Shown here in pieces: positions 30,729-42,619 of a stretch of 64,000 nt of DNA; the first letter of the stretch is position 1, and every line of letters begins with the position of its first letter. The stretch comes from Helichrysum umbraculigerum (taxonomy: Eukaryota > Streptophyta > Magnoliopsida > Asterales > Asteraceae). Where the stretch lies: contig CATIUR010000003.1 of assembly GCA_949592205.1 (NCBI GenBank), positions 16,693,001-16,757,000 on the forward strand. The letters run 5' to 3'. The notes beneath the pieces are model-generated. The model saw nothing but the letters and a program-made list of their open reading frames with translations, made no database searches and had not been told where the DNA came from. Both the position numbers and the translations under genes were made by a program.

Positions 30729-32168
30729 CGAGAGATCCTGGACACTTTGTCCTTTTGACATCTCATTTTGACTGAGCTTTTCAGAAAAGGTGCTAATTTT
30801 TCGCACCTGAATTTTTGCTTTCAATAGATATATGATTTTTAACACACGAAAGATTTCTGAGAGAACACAGAGAGAAATTGAGAGTGTGTAAGACAAAAGT
30901 GGCAAGGATGCCTAAATAACGCTTTTCATAACTCCAAAACGTTCTAAGTTTAAAATTTTTGAAAAGGTGAGGGTAGGTGGTGACTGATGGTTTTGAAGAA
31001 ATGAAAGGTTAAGGCTCAAAGGGTTTAACTAGTGGATCTTCAACACTCGCGAATGAGAGTTGGACGGGTTTAGGCTTTAAGAAATGGGGTTTTAGTCCTA
31101 TGAAATGTCAAGGTCCTCTGACTGCACCTTCACCGCGTACGGTGCTCACTGGTATGGTCTCGAAGCGTATACCAAGAGCAAGTTCTAACTCAAAGCACAT
31201 GCATCGGCACACACATCAAACGAAGAAGTGAAGCATTAAAAATGAATGCTTTTATTGGCTCAAGTACCTCACTGCAAAAAGGGTTGTATGTGCCTAGCCG
31301 TGCGATGCTCTTCAATTAACATTTCATTTTCAAGGGATTCGTATCTTAACTTATCTTACTTTCCAAAGCAGTTTAATCAATTTTCAAAAAAATTTATCTT
31401 TCTCAAAATTATTTAGAGTCAAAAATTTAAAAATTTTAGCAAAAATGAGGTTTTTAAAAAAATTTAAGCCAACTGAATGAGTGAAGACTTCACTGTCGAA
31501 GTTAAGCTTATTTTTAGGAAAGTTATACTTTGGACGAGCAATCAAAGTCAAAGAATACGGTATATCATACCGTGTATCCCACACTTAGAGGAACATTGTC
31601 CCCAATGTTCTCAAACTAAGTCTAAAATTCTTCTTTTTGGGGAGGAATCCCACACTTAAAGTTTGAAAATATTTCGGAACCCTATTTCTAAGTTGGTTTG
31701 ATTTTGTGTGGGATTTAGAATCCCACACTTTAGAATTTAAGCATGATGGGAAACACGGAGAATTATAGGCGATGAAAGGAAATCACTAAGGAAATGGAAC
31801 GAAAAACTCCCCTAGAAAAGACTGAGATGTGTGTTTGAAGATTCTGATTTGGTAGGGTAGTTCAATTGGCTTGGATCAGGATCTTTGCGTGATTTGTGCG
31901 TCATCTCGGGCTCTCTTCGGGAAATTTTCATACTATCTACTACTCTCTTTTATTCGCAAGTAATCTGAAAATTAACTAAGCAAAACATAACATAAGTAAA
32001 ATGTTAGATAAACGATAAGATAAGATAGATAGGTGGGTCCAACCAGATCACAGGTTGGGACCATAACAAGTTTGCAGCAACAGTTAATACAGTTATCCTA
32101 AATATCAGTAATACTAGTAATAGAGTTATACAGTCATCCAACATAAATGATAGTAAAATATGATGAGA
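29971..32168 (-). other. Element C 3' untranslated region
   Basis: No gene. It holds a (TA)n run (30674-30724) and extra copies of ATCCCACACTTA (AAGTGTGGGAT on the element strand; near 31575, 31648 and 31721). A segment at about 31130-31260 is homologous to D at 41460-41600 on the opposite strand, which shows C and D are relatives. Confidence 0.75.
30674..30724. repeat. (TA)n microsatellite
   Basis: About 25 uninterrupted TA repeats. It produces the Tyr/Ile reading frame at 30672-30905, which is not a gene. Confidence 0.95.
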
Positions 32169-34046
32169 TCAAGGGCGAGAAGGATCCTGGTTGGATGGTG
32201 GTCCGTGAGCTGGAGGTGTCATGGAGCCATAAGGTGCAGCACGTGAAGCAGAGTGCTGTCCACTCGATGCTCTGTGGGAGACTGATGCTGAAGACGAACT
32301 GCGCTGTCTGCCGGATGCTGGTGGCTGGATCGGGTACAAATGGAAGTTGGGATCTAGTCCCATGTCTGCAATCTCATACGATCCTAGGAAAGCACCATGC
32401 ATCTGGTACGGTGGAAGCTCAGAGGATGGCACTGGGTTGCTCTGAAACATCCCTGTGAGTCCCGACAAAGTAGGCAAAGTAGCAGTAGTCATGTCTGGCA
32501 TATAGTCAGTCTGAACCTGTACCTGATCATCAACCTGCATGTCCTGTCTAAATCCTGACTGAGGTGAGTTTGTTTCTGAAGATGTGGCTGATATGGTTGA
32601 CTCAGCTGGTCCCGGACGGGTCATGGCACGGGAAGATGGCTGCCCAATATGTGGGATATGCGGCTCATGTGGTGTCGCAGTGTGCACAGAGAAAACTGGC
32701 TCAGCCGCAGGAGTATTCCTGGTACGGCGGGCTCGAGGAATCTCCATGGGCACAGTGCGAGTGGAGGATGTGGGTGGTATGGAGGTGTAGGGAACGGTGG
32801 TAGTGGGTGGCATCATGGCAAATGGATGTAGTGGCATGGTGTGGTAGTTGGGTGGTCGTGGGCCGCATACCCATGTAGGGCGTGTAGGTTGTGGGAATCC
32901 AAACTCAGTAGCTAAATATGTGTCCTGTGTGTAGTGTGAGTTAAGCATACCCAACATACCGTACATGAGCTCGGATGATACCGGATCTCCCCAACCAAAC
33001 TCTCGAGCAGGTGGTATCAGTGGACTTTGTGCCTCAGCAGTGGCTGTCTCTCCCTCCTCTCGCTCATGAGCAACAGTGGTCCTAGGCTGTCGGTGGACCG
33101 TGCTGTCATCGAACTCAAACCTAACACTCTTGCTCCTCGTGGGTCTCATTCGAACTCTCGGAATGATCTCACCATCCTTCCATCTTATCTGCCCATCAGC
33201 ATCCTTCTCTAGCAACCAAACCTTAACCATATAGTTAATGTCATATGGCTTAGATACCTTGTTCGCCACTGGTGTCCGGCTACCAATCACCTCCTCAGTC
33301 AACAGCCCCATTCTCCTAACTAACTTAGTGATTACTGCTCCCATATATGCGAACTCTGACTCGGTGTACCCTGACTCAGTAAGGATCCTATCAGCAACCA
33401 AATAAGCAACATTAACGTGTTCCTGCTCTATAATGTTCTTGATGATCTGCAAGTCCTTTACCCCAACAGCTCCTTTAGTCTTTCTCTTTCCTCGAATGCT
33501 GCAAGCGATGAGGTTGTGGAGAACTCGGTGGTGCTTATCAAGAAAAGAAGTGGCCTTGACATTGGACTGAAACTGATTTCCTGTCAATTCTTGCCAAATA
33601 GCAGTGTGGTCTCGCTGTTTCACTTCTCTGTTTTCCTTCAAAAAGAAAGAAGTAGTAACCTGATACTCAGTGTATAGCTCAAGGTGGCTGGCAAAGGTTG
33701 CTAATGACATGTGGTGAGGGTTGCCCATAAAGTTGAATCTGATCATTTGGTCATCATTGAGTTTATCGATCGTTTTGTCAAACTGGAAGGTCACCATGAA
33801 CTCAGCAACTAATTCCCGATAAACACTTTCCCCAATCTCAAACAGATTCTTCCAGGCTCGCAGATGTCGCTTCCCTTCCTTAAATACTATCAAATCTTCA
33901 AACCCTTGCTTTAAACCGATCTGTTCTAAGTCTTCCCACACTATGTACCTATTTTCCCCCAATTGATGTGTTAACCATGTCTGATACATCTCCCGTCTCT
34001 CTGGGTCCTTGATGGATTTCTTGATATAGCGGGGAATCTCAGTCAT
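32169..34046 (-). CDS. Element C 3' ORF, Athila ORF1/'plant transposon protein'-like, 625 residues
   Basis: Uninterrupted ORF on the element's sense strand, last before the 3' LTR. The N-terminal half resembles the domain found in Athila ORF1-type and related plant retroelement proteins: YRELVAEFMVTFQFDK, FNFMGNPHHMSLATFASHLE, HRVLHNLIACSIRGKR, EHVNVAYLVADRIL. The C-terminal half is Pro/Ser/Thr-rich (many PTRP, PPTSSTR, SSSASVS) and looks disordered. No transmembrane helix is obvious. The first ATG (34046) directly follows TTTTCTCTTATTTACAG, a good 3' splice site, so it may be expressed from a spliced RNA as proposed for env-like genes of plant gypsy elements. The longer frame to 34085 starts without ATG and runs through this acceptor. 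Function unknown; no RT or integrase motif. Confidence 0.75.
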   Translation of the reverse strand: MTEIPRYIKKSIKDPERREMYQTWLTHQLGENRYIVWEDLEQIGLKQGFEDLIVFKEGKRHLRAWKNLFEIGESVYRELVAEFMVTFQFDKTIDKLNDDQMIRFNFMGNPHHMSLATFASHLELYTEYQVTTSFFLKENREVKQRDHTAIWQELTGNQFQSNVKATSFLDKHHRVLHNLIACSIRGKRKTKGAVGVKDLQIIKNIIEQEHVNVAYLVADRILTESGYTESEFAYMGAVITKLVRRMGLLTEEVIGSRTPVANKVSKPYDINYMVKVWLLEKDADGQIRWKDGEIIPRVRMRPTRSKSVRFEFDDSTVHRQPRTTVAHEREEGETATAEAQSPLIPPAREFGWGDPVSSELMYGMLGMLNSHYTQDTYLATEFGFPQPTRPTWVCGPRPPNYHTMPLHPFAMMPPTTTVPYTSIPPTSSTRTVPMEIPRARRTRNTPAAEPVFSVHTATPHEPHIPHIGQPSSRAMTRPGPAESTISATSSETNSPQSGFRQDMQVDDQVQVQTDYMPDMTTATLPTLSGLTGMFQSNPVPSSELPPYQMHGAFLGSYEIADMGLDPNFHLYPIQPPASGRQRSSSSASVSHRASSGQHSASRAAPYGSMTPPAHGPPSNQDPSRP

Positions 34047-34622
34047 CTGTAAATAAGAGAAAACAAGAACATAGTGAATTACCAAGAATAATCACAAGTT
34101 TATGGAATAGGTCATATTCTAGATTTTTTTAACGAAAATTCGAAATGTGGGCTTTAGAATATGAGCAGTCCCAAAAACCTGTAATAACTAGTAATACTAC
34201 CAAACTCAACTTCCAACCATCACAAGAAACTTTGGTTTACAATAATAGGCTATTAGGTCTTTAATGATTTCTAGAAGACAAGTCAAAAGACTACTTAACC
34301 ATCATAAGCATGTATGATATAGATTTAAGTCTTAATCATATAATTACCTTATCATGGCAAGCATAACCTATTACCGCATACTAATGCAAACTATCATGAT
34401 TATTTAAGCAAGTATTTAGCATTTTTAACCATATCAAGCAAGTATCGCAACAAAGCTTCTTTAGTTGACAAATGTGTTGCTTGTTTGTATTTTTTTAAAG
34501 TAATTATGGTATTCTTTTAAGTAGACACTACTTTAAAATTTAAAAGTAGTTAATTAAGGAAAATGTAGTATCCATTTTAGATTTGCCATAATACTTTCAA
34601 AGATACAATTTTACAACACCAC
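34047..34622 (-). other. Element C spacer, interrupted by D
   Basis: AT-rich, no gene. It ends with the target site ACCAC (34618-34622) into which element D inserted. The sequence resumes at 45610. Confidence 0.75.
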
Positions 34623-35151
34623 TGATGTGACCTAAAAAGTCAGTTTTTAAGTATATATTTATGCACTTTTTGGACTATTATTTGGTGAAAACATTTCCAA
34701 ACCATCATTATTTACTAAAAATCACCAAGGTAGTCTAAATATAGACGTTGCTGCAAAAATCGGTTAAAACGTCCAAATAACACGCAAACCAAGGCAAAAC
34801 TGTCACCTTAAATATTCCCTTCTTGATTTTCTTACGTAATTAGATCTTAATTCATATTTTATGATTCCATAGGAAAATACAAGACCGGAGGTGAAAGAAT
34901 TAGAAGAAACGGACGAAAGACGGAGAAGATACAAGTCTGGAAGCCCGCCGATCGTCATCCGGAACACGCAAAAGTCAAACACTTCCAAATTTGGCAAACT
35001 CAGTTTCATTAGAAGCGTAACGGAAAAACGAAGGCAACGGCGCAAGAATCAAGCAAATCGGAGCCCAAACGAAGAAGATACGGACGAACCAAGCAACCGA
35101 GAAACAAGCGGAGGCCAAACCAAGCACCAACCCCCCCTGGGCACAAGGGTA

Positions 35152-35203
35152 CCGTATACGGCCCCTTATGTACCGTATACGGCCCTTAGGGTGCCGTATA
35201 CGG
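35152..35203. repeat. CCGTATACGG triple repeat, 21-bp period (D 5' LTR)
   Basis: Three perfect palindromes start exactly 21 bp apart, ending 115 bp before the TATA box. The 3' LTR copy (about 43157-43208) has the third unit mutated to CTGTATACGG. Confidence 0.9.
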
Positions 35204-35318
35204 GACCTTGTGCCTTGGAAGGTGCCGTTTGACCCCCCTTGGTCCGATACCCCCCGTATGCGCTTTGATGCTTGTTCTTCATGCTTTGTGACTTGTACCA
35301 AGCTTCCTACTCTTTCCC

Positions 35319-35326
35319 TATAAATA
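35319..35326 (+). promoter_or_regulatory. Element D LTR TATA box
   Basis: TATAAATA followed by GAGGGCCTCC, then a CT-rich region, as in plant LTR promoters. Confidence 0.7.
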
Positions 35327-37605
35327 GAGGGCCTCCTCATTCATTTTCCACACACCAACACACCTTACATTTCACACTTTCTCTCTCTAAAACTTTCTCT
35401 CTCTAGATTTAGGTTAGCATTCTCTCTCTAGCACTACTCTTAGGAGTTAGAGGAGAACTAGAGAGAAGATTAGGAGTAGATTAATTATGTAGTTAATTAG
35501 TAGAGGCTAGCTTATGTAATGCTTGGATATTAATGAAGAAATACAAGTGTTATTCTGCTCGCAATTCTTATCGGTATTTTCTATCCTTTCTATTATTAAT
35601 TTGTCATATTGTTCTTGTTTGATGTATGTGATTTATTGATATTAGAAATGTTTATTGTTATGCATTGTGAGTAGTGTGCTTGTATGTTTGCCATGATTAG
35701 TGAGTAGTTTGTTGTGATATATCTAATTGAGATAGCACCATTATGAAACAACGGAGGTAACGTTATACGGCTTTCATTTGTATAGCGCCGGAATCATCAC
35801 GAATGTGTGTAGTACGGAACGTGGAAGCTATGAAAGTCGTGGGCACAATCCGTTGTGGAATAATGTTCCTAATTATTATATACAATTGTTTGTGAACTTA
35901 TAAGCTGAACCTCTACCCGTTTATCTGTCCAACTTATGCTGTGGTTTGTATCCTCCTCCCTAGAACCTGACCAATTGCTAGAAGTAGGATTGCCAACTAT
36001 TCTGTGTATGATGATCAATGAACTCAACATGGTCGTTGTTCCCTTGATTGAAACATATCTGTGAGGGACACGAAGCATAGGATTAGAGATAGATTAGGTT
36101 CATGCTTATCTGTTGTGTATCTTTGGGACAACTTCCGGGGTACCCATGATGTAATCCTTAGGTCAGTACTGTGATGCTAGTATTCCGTCCTATTGCATGT
36201 TCTTGTTTGATTGTTGCTTAGGTACTGCATACTAGACATACAATAACACTGTTGCTGCCTTAATAATTATGTTTTCATAAACATGATAAATGTAATACAG
36301 ATAGGTTTGAAAACTTGTGGTGCTGTTTAACTATATATTTATGATTTTAAACTAAACTATCACCTTTCCTCCAATAAACGTGGTTAGAACCCTTTTGACA
36401 AAGGAGTCATGAACCATTGATCAAACGGTCACTACCTATCTATGTTTTCCAAAATAAACATGGTCTGACTTTGAAGCTGTGGAAATACTGCCCAACTCAT
36501 CGTATAGTACACCGTGAATTAATCAGGGATTTATTGGGTTGGGATTTATAATTAAAGTGAACGGGTTGTTTAGCTATCATAGATGGTTTTTTCTGTAATA
36601 CAAGCTTAGATATATTGAGTTCAGATGGCTGTAAAGTATGTAGCCCAGTTAAGGCCATAATACGACCGAGTATCCGGTTTAACGTTGGAAACTCCTATGG
36701 TGGAGTACAAACACGTACAAACTACGGAAAGGTTGAAGGCTGTATACCGTGTTACATCCTAGCATAGTCTGTGATCCAGGAAAGACCGTAATACGGGAGA
36801 GTACACAATGTAACCGTGGAAAACTCTGTGGGTTGAAGACTGTATCACAGCCGAACATCTATGAACTCAATCACAACCATTAATGTATATGTTAATCAGT
36901 CACCACCTGTCTTAAATCTTAAATGCCTTGCCCAGCTTAGATATCTTTGTTTGTGTTAAAGAAAGGTCAGTGGATAAATTGCGGACTGTCGCCTTATTCC
37001 TGCACCCCAACTGGCGGGTCACTTGGTCTCCTCATGAGAGATTGTGAGGGGGGTTTCAAGACATTCCGATCTGATCATAATCTTGATAGCCTAGTACTCA
37101 GTGACATATTAATCGGTTAACCTGATTAGTAGGGTGCTAGTGTTTACACTACTAGGTTTTCTACGTGAAAGTAAGACACAAATCTTTAAAAGACATTTCC
37201 AAACTAAAAACATCATCTCAGCTATTCTAAATCATGGTAAACCACGTCTTCGTTATCCTTATGTGTTATATATGCTAGTCTCCCATTTAGTTTTATGTTT
37301 TATTAGTTTCAGTAATTTAGTTTAATTAAAAACCAAAACAAAACCCCTCCAACTTATCAAAACCCTAGCTTAAATACCGACTTATCAGAACTAGCTCTGT
37401 TTCAATTCTACAGTTGTGAGGAACGACCCTGGATCATTCTTACCGCTTACTCGTATCAGGTATTCATACTAGTTCCAGTAGGTAGTACGGAGGATTAGGC
37501 TCCCCCCGACTATTATAAATTTAAAACTACCCTGCCGTGTGTCTCGGTGGCCGGACCAACGACCGGAGTAAAATCCGACCGACCGCTGGGGGCGCGACAA
37601 GTTTT

Positions 37606-37623
37606 TGGCGCCGCTGCCGGGGA
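37606..37623 (+). other. Element D primer binding site
   Basis: TGGCGCCGCTGCCGGGGA, six bases after the 5' LTR. It is the Athila/Tat-type site, normally assigned to tRNA-Asp. Confidence 0.85.
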
Positions 37624-37827
37624 CGGTAGTACGATTCGGAGCCTGTTTAGATAAATTAGTTTTTAAGCGATCCTTTTTGACTTGGATTCACCATCCTTGT
37701 CAGAAGTTACTTTCCGCCCGTAGATTAGCGTAGTTAGCTTAGATTAGCTTAGAATAACTTCCCTCCATACTACAACTTTAATTCTTAAACCTTCTTCTTG
37801 TGTTGTCTTTTTCTGAAAACTTGGGCA

Positions 37828-39150
37828 ATGGCAACTCAACAACAATTAAAAGATCAAATTGATAGTCTTGCTAAATCAATCGAGGATAGATGCAGGAGTA
37901 ATGCCCATGTAGATAATGAATATCAAAGGAATAGTATGAATTATGCGGATAACATAGGGTGCTTAGATCCTCAATTACAATATCATTATGACCCTTATGC
38001 TTTCCAAATACATCAATACCAACCTTACTATCCTGAACTATTCAATGTCTACCCACACTCATCCCACCCTGTACACGAACCATTACCGTATGAGAGTTCT
38101 GACTTGAGAGATATGCCCATAACTTATCTCAGTAGTAATACTTTCTCACCTTCCTACAACCCACTTGAGCAACTACTTAGAGAACAAGAAGACGTGCTTA
38201 GAAGATGTCCTGATAAGCTGTCTAAGATACAAACACGAGTCCAAGTGAGTAGTAATGAAGCTAGGAATCAAGTTATAACCAACAATTGGCTACAGGAAGA
38301 TGATAGGCACTTACACACCACATCTACATCATCCGACTCAGACTTTCATTCTCATGAGTCCGATTGCAAAATCCCTTCCAACCCTTCACCTACCCAATCT
38401 TCTAAATCCCCACTTCCACCCATTCTCAACCTATCTACGTCCGAGACCGATGAGGAGTTCATTCTAGAGGAACTTTCCGAGTCATGGTAACTTGAAACTT
38501 CCGACCGGAGTAACGAGGATGACGAGGTAGACGAAGAGATAGAAGTAGAGAGCCCGGAGATGGAGATCTACACAGAAGACCCAGCTTCAGAAGGATCGGA
38601 GGAATACGCACCGACTCTGAGAAGTGATCTCATTCCAATTCAAACCGACGTGGTTGACAACATTCCGCAACAAGTTGTGGTTGACACTGTCCCACTTATC
38701 TTTCCGAATGAATCACCCAATGATCTAGTTGAACCCTCAATTGCCTTAGACCAAGCAGTCGATGAGAATGTTGCTACAAGATTGGAGACAAAAACGGATA
38801 CTGTCCCACCTCCATGCCCAGAGTACAACACTATCATTGACCAAAAGACCATAGGAAGCAAGGTGGGTTCTGCGTCATGGTTTCCTTTCAAACCCTCTCT
38901 CAACCATATAATGTCCTATACATCATTTAGAGGTGAGGATTCCTTTGACCAACCCATTCTGACCAAGGAGGTATTAGAAGTTGAGAGACCTATTACACCC
39001 ACGGTAGAACAATTCCCTCACTTCGAACCATCTCCTTATATTGGACATACCCTGGCCTTAATCTACTTTAATCTTTTAGGTATGTTCCAATACTACCCCT
39101 TGTGTCTACTGATGGATGCAAGAGAGCCTCTAGGATTACCTGATATGTAG
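37828..39150 (+). pseudogene. Element D internal ORF with one in-frame stop
   Basis: One frame runs from ATG 37828 (MATQQQLKDQIDSL) to 39150, broken by a single TAA at 38488-38490. The two halves (about 220 and 219 residues) are both acidic and Ser/Pro-rich. The first has Tyr/His/Pro-rich text (YYPELFNVYPHSSHP), the second an EIEVESPEME acidic patch. No zinc knuckle, protease or RT motif is present. Its stop lies 33 nt before the AAGCGCTT...GGGAGGCAACCC motif, as with the 5' ORF remnant in element C, which suggests the same ancestral slot. Function not recognised. The stop is more likely decay than programmed readthrough. Confidence 0.6.
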
Positions 39151-39183
39151 TGTTAGAGTCAAGCTAGAGACTCGAACAAAAAC

Positions 39184-39207
39184 AAGCGCTTCTCGGGAGG
39201 CAACCCG
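39184..39207 (+). promoter_or_regulatory. AAGCGCTT...GGGAGGCAACCC conserved motif (D)
   Basis: AAGCGCTTCTCGGGAGGCAA, then CCC. Element C has the same motif on its sense strand at 46823-46799. The wording is common after the main ORF in Athila-type elements; the role is unknown. Confidence 0.7.
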
Positions 39208-42200
39208 TGTCTAACATAGTTTCGGTAATAGTAGTTAATTAGGAAGCTAACCCAATAAGTAGAAGATGAAACCCTAAAATGAATGTTCCAAATTTTCTAT
39301 TTTATGAACAAATAGGATTGTTTGCAAAATTGCCCCATTAAAAGTCCAATTTTTGTCAAACTTTAAAACTTCCTACTGCCACTTGTTTGAACTCTATTGC
39401 AACATTCAATTTTTACCATTATCTAAAATCTCAAGTTCTTAATATCCCCTTCACTCACAAACTTGGAAACCTACTAGAATGAGAATTAGGAGCCTTAGTT
39501 ATCTTATATCACCCATTCACATATTTCGAGCATTGGAGGTACTTACATATATTTCTGTAAGCATACATATAAGATCCTTAAATGATTCATCTGAAAACCT
39601 GATTTGTATGCTAATATGTGTATTATGCTCGAACTCGTTTAAAAATATGTGCTTTGGAAATCTCTATACTTGGTTGCCTGATTTAAATGCTCATGCTAGT
39701 GTTTCCATATTTGCTATTTGTGCTGCGGTGAAATTATAGGCAACTAACACTTTTTTGTGGGATTAGACTTCAAGTCATACACTGGTTTGTTTCATCTACA
39801 AAACACTTACTTTGATAGGTTCTTCGCAAACCAGTGAATCTATGATTTAGAGAATAATCCCTTGTTTGTTAGATCACGTTTGTTTGTTCTTGTACAAATG
39901 CCTAACAGACAGGGACTGATGCCTATGGATAAAGAATCTTCGAGAATAATGGAAAGAAGACAAGGGGAGCTTACAGTTCACTAAAATTTGGGAACTTCTG
40001 GAGCATTGCTTTGCAGGGGACAATAGATGACACTTCTGGATACGAAGATGATTTCTAGTTGTCTATGACTAGTCCATCAAGTTGATTAGCTCAATACTCA
40101 TCACATGTTCCCACAAATTCCAAATCCTACAGCTAAACCTTGCCATATCATGGAACCCGAAACCATCACTACCATCCACATCACCATATCCACCCATACC
40201 CATCCATCCACCCCTTCACACATACAACCATCACCATCAGGGAACATTCATATGAAGGAATAGATACGGGATTAAATTGGAAAATGGAGATCTCTACCAA
40301 CAAAGAACAACATCAGATGCATTACATCAGTTTGTCGGTGGAAATCTTGGGTTATCAAACATTTGGTGTTTCTTGGTTGATTCTGCTTGTGTCCGGAGGG
40401 CGACATCACTACACTTCATTTTCTACAATCTATCCTTTTAGTCTTAGTTATTTTCGAGAGAATTTGGTGATTTGAGTGGATGTTGGATGACTGGAGGATC
40501 CAAGAGATAACGACCATTCAAGGAAGAACCCGTGGAATCAAAGGCAGACAAACAAGCTCACACACCTGTGGACCACGGATCTTACATACATCTCTAAGGG
40601 AAGGAGCGTGGTCTATCTTCTTCCGAAACTCGCACGTGCCAAAGATCAAAGTTTGGGATCTCAACCCGCACTGCAACCACTTAGCAAGAATCGTCTCCAA
40701 ATCTTTAAACACTAAAGTGTGGGATTCACCAAAAAGAATCTCCACTTACATGATGGAACGATTCTCTGCTAAGTCTGGATACAAGGCATTGTGCACCAGA
40801 TCGACATGTCCAAAGCTGAACCGTTCTTCATGAAATCAGAGGATCACTTCGTCTCCTCTCATTTATAGTTCTCAGCTTCATAATGACAATCGTCATCTGG
40901 GGAGTTTCTTAACCTTTACTCCGTTTCTTGATTTAAATTTTACTTTGTTAGCCTGTTAATCTAAGAAGTAATCTATACTCTATCCTAAAGCTTATCACTA
41001 AGTGTGGGATTCCAACCCATTTTATACACTTGAGTAACATTTTCTTTATGTTCAAACTCTAAGTGTGGGATTATACTTTCAGTACAATCTCAACTCAAGA
41101 GAACATTAGGGACAATGTTCCTCTAAGTGTGGGATAGCAGGTATAGAATACCTTGAATTGGATGTTTACAGATTTTTATGTCCGAATAGCTCAACTCAGA
41201 AAATGTTCCTCAAAATTTTCAAAATTTTTAACAAAACTAATAAAGTATGGGCCAAATCATTCGATCAGCTCTGCTATTTTTGAGTTAAAATATCTTTCAG
41301 GAGGAACCATTTCTAATATGAGTCAGTTATTCGGGAATATTAAGGAAATTAAGGTAGAAATTTCTTAAATAAGTAGTGATAATCTAAAGGAGCATGGCTA
41401 GGTACATACAACCCTATTTGCAGTGAGGTTTTGAGCCTTAAAAGCATTCATTTTAACTGCTACATTGTTCATTTCTTGTGTGTGCCGATGCTAGTATCTC
41501 TAAATTAGAACTTGTTCCTGACATACGTTTCGAGACCACATTGGAGAGTACCGTACGCGGTATAGGTGCAATTAGATGATCTCGACATTCCTTAGGATTT
41601 AACCCATTTTTACATACCTTTTCAAGCCCAAAACCCTTCCGATACTCACTTTTAGTATCGATGATCCGCTTAGAAAACCCTGTTGAGCCTAAACCTTTCA
41701 ATTCTTCAAAACCCTACATTTTTAACCCACTTATCCAAAATTTCCAACAACTTATCTTGAAATTTCTGAGGATTATGAAAAACATCTTGAAGAATCTTCT
41801 TCTGAATTAATCTACTCCTTCGTGTTCACCAAAATTGAAGAAAATCAAAGGTGCGAAAAATTGGCACCAAAGAAAAGACTCGAAGAAGTCCGTGATAAGA
41901 AAGAAAAGATTTCCGAAAGAAAAGCAAAGAAAAATATCCTTGGAAGTTCTCTGGCAAAGAAGTTCTGAAGAAAGAAAAAGAAAATAAAAAGCAGAAAAAG
42001 AAAGAAAAGAAAAAAGAAAAGAAAATAAAGCTAAGTGCTTCAAAGTATCAACCGTTCAAAGGAAGATCCGACAGAAGACGAGTAGCTATCTTCTCCGTTC
42101 TATAATAAGTTTTTCATGATTCTTTGGATGCCTAAGATAAGCAACCCTTTCAACCAAAAATCACCACTATCCATACCCATTAACCTTCACAAACATTACA

Positions 42201-42584
42201 ACCCACTTGAATGTCTTGGGATAATTAGCGCCGTCCTCTTCCTAAGTGGTGGAGATCCGATTCTCGACCAAGCTTATGATGATGAGTGCTGCATGACTGG
42301 CTATTTGAGCGATTTCAATTGTGCTAGAATGATAGGAAACCCGATACACTCTGAGTGAATTGAGTGACCACCTTTAGTGAGATCGCCTAGTCATGTATAC
42401 TCGAAGATCATGAGATTTGGAAAGTATGCCTGGGAAAGTCAGTACTTATTTCTGGAAGGATCATCTTAACTTTCCCTGTGTTCTCTAAATAATTTTTCCA
42501 TATAACAAAGTGGTGACTTCTTGGAAATGTTTTAAATCTCCCAACCAACTTAAAATGTTTTTCACTGGACATGACTGAGTTGTT
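39208..42584 (+). other. Element D 3' internal region, no supported gene
   Basis: 3.4 kb with only short frames (39479-39739, 40140-40475, 40480-40833, 42116-42358) that lack recognisable domains. AAGTGTGGGAT recurs near 40712, 41000, 41060 and 41128. A block at about 41460-41600 matches element C. 41900-42050 is an AAAGAAAAG-rich purine tract. Confidence 0.7.
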
Positions 42585-42619
42585 GCTTGAGGACAAGCAA
42601 ATTTTAAGTGTGGGATACT
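42585..42619 (+). other. Element D hairpin and polypurine tract
   Basis: GCTTGAGGACAAGC (42585-42598) then AAATTTTAAGTGTGGGATAC immediately before the 3' LTR. Confidence 0.8.

Larger units (their letters stand above)
34623..37599 (+). repeat. Element D 5' LTR, 2977 bp
   Basis: TG...CA, matching 42620-45604. It contains three CCGTATACGG units (35152, 35173, 35194), a TATA box at 35319 and CT-rich leader repeats (CTTTCTCTCTCTA). ORFs inside it (34891-35340, 35869-36078, 37134-37325) recur in the other LTR and are not genes. Confidence 0.95.

Noticed and set aside
38488..38490. Programmed readthrough of the TAA in the element D ORF
   Set aside because: No readthrough context is evident and the element is non-autonomous; decay is simpler.
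40140..40833. Two frames of 111 and 117 residues in element D
   Set aside because: No recognisable domain, low complexity (His/Pro runs) and a position in the decayed 3' region; not supported as genes.
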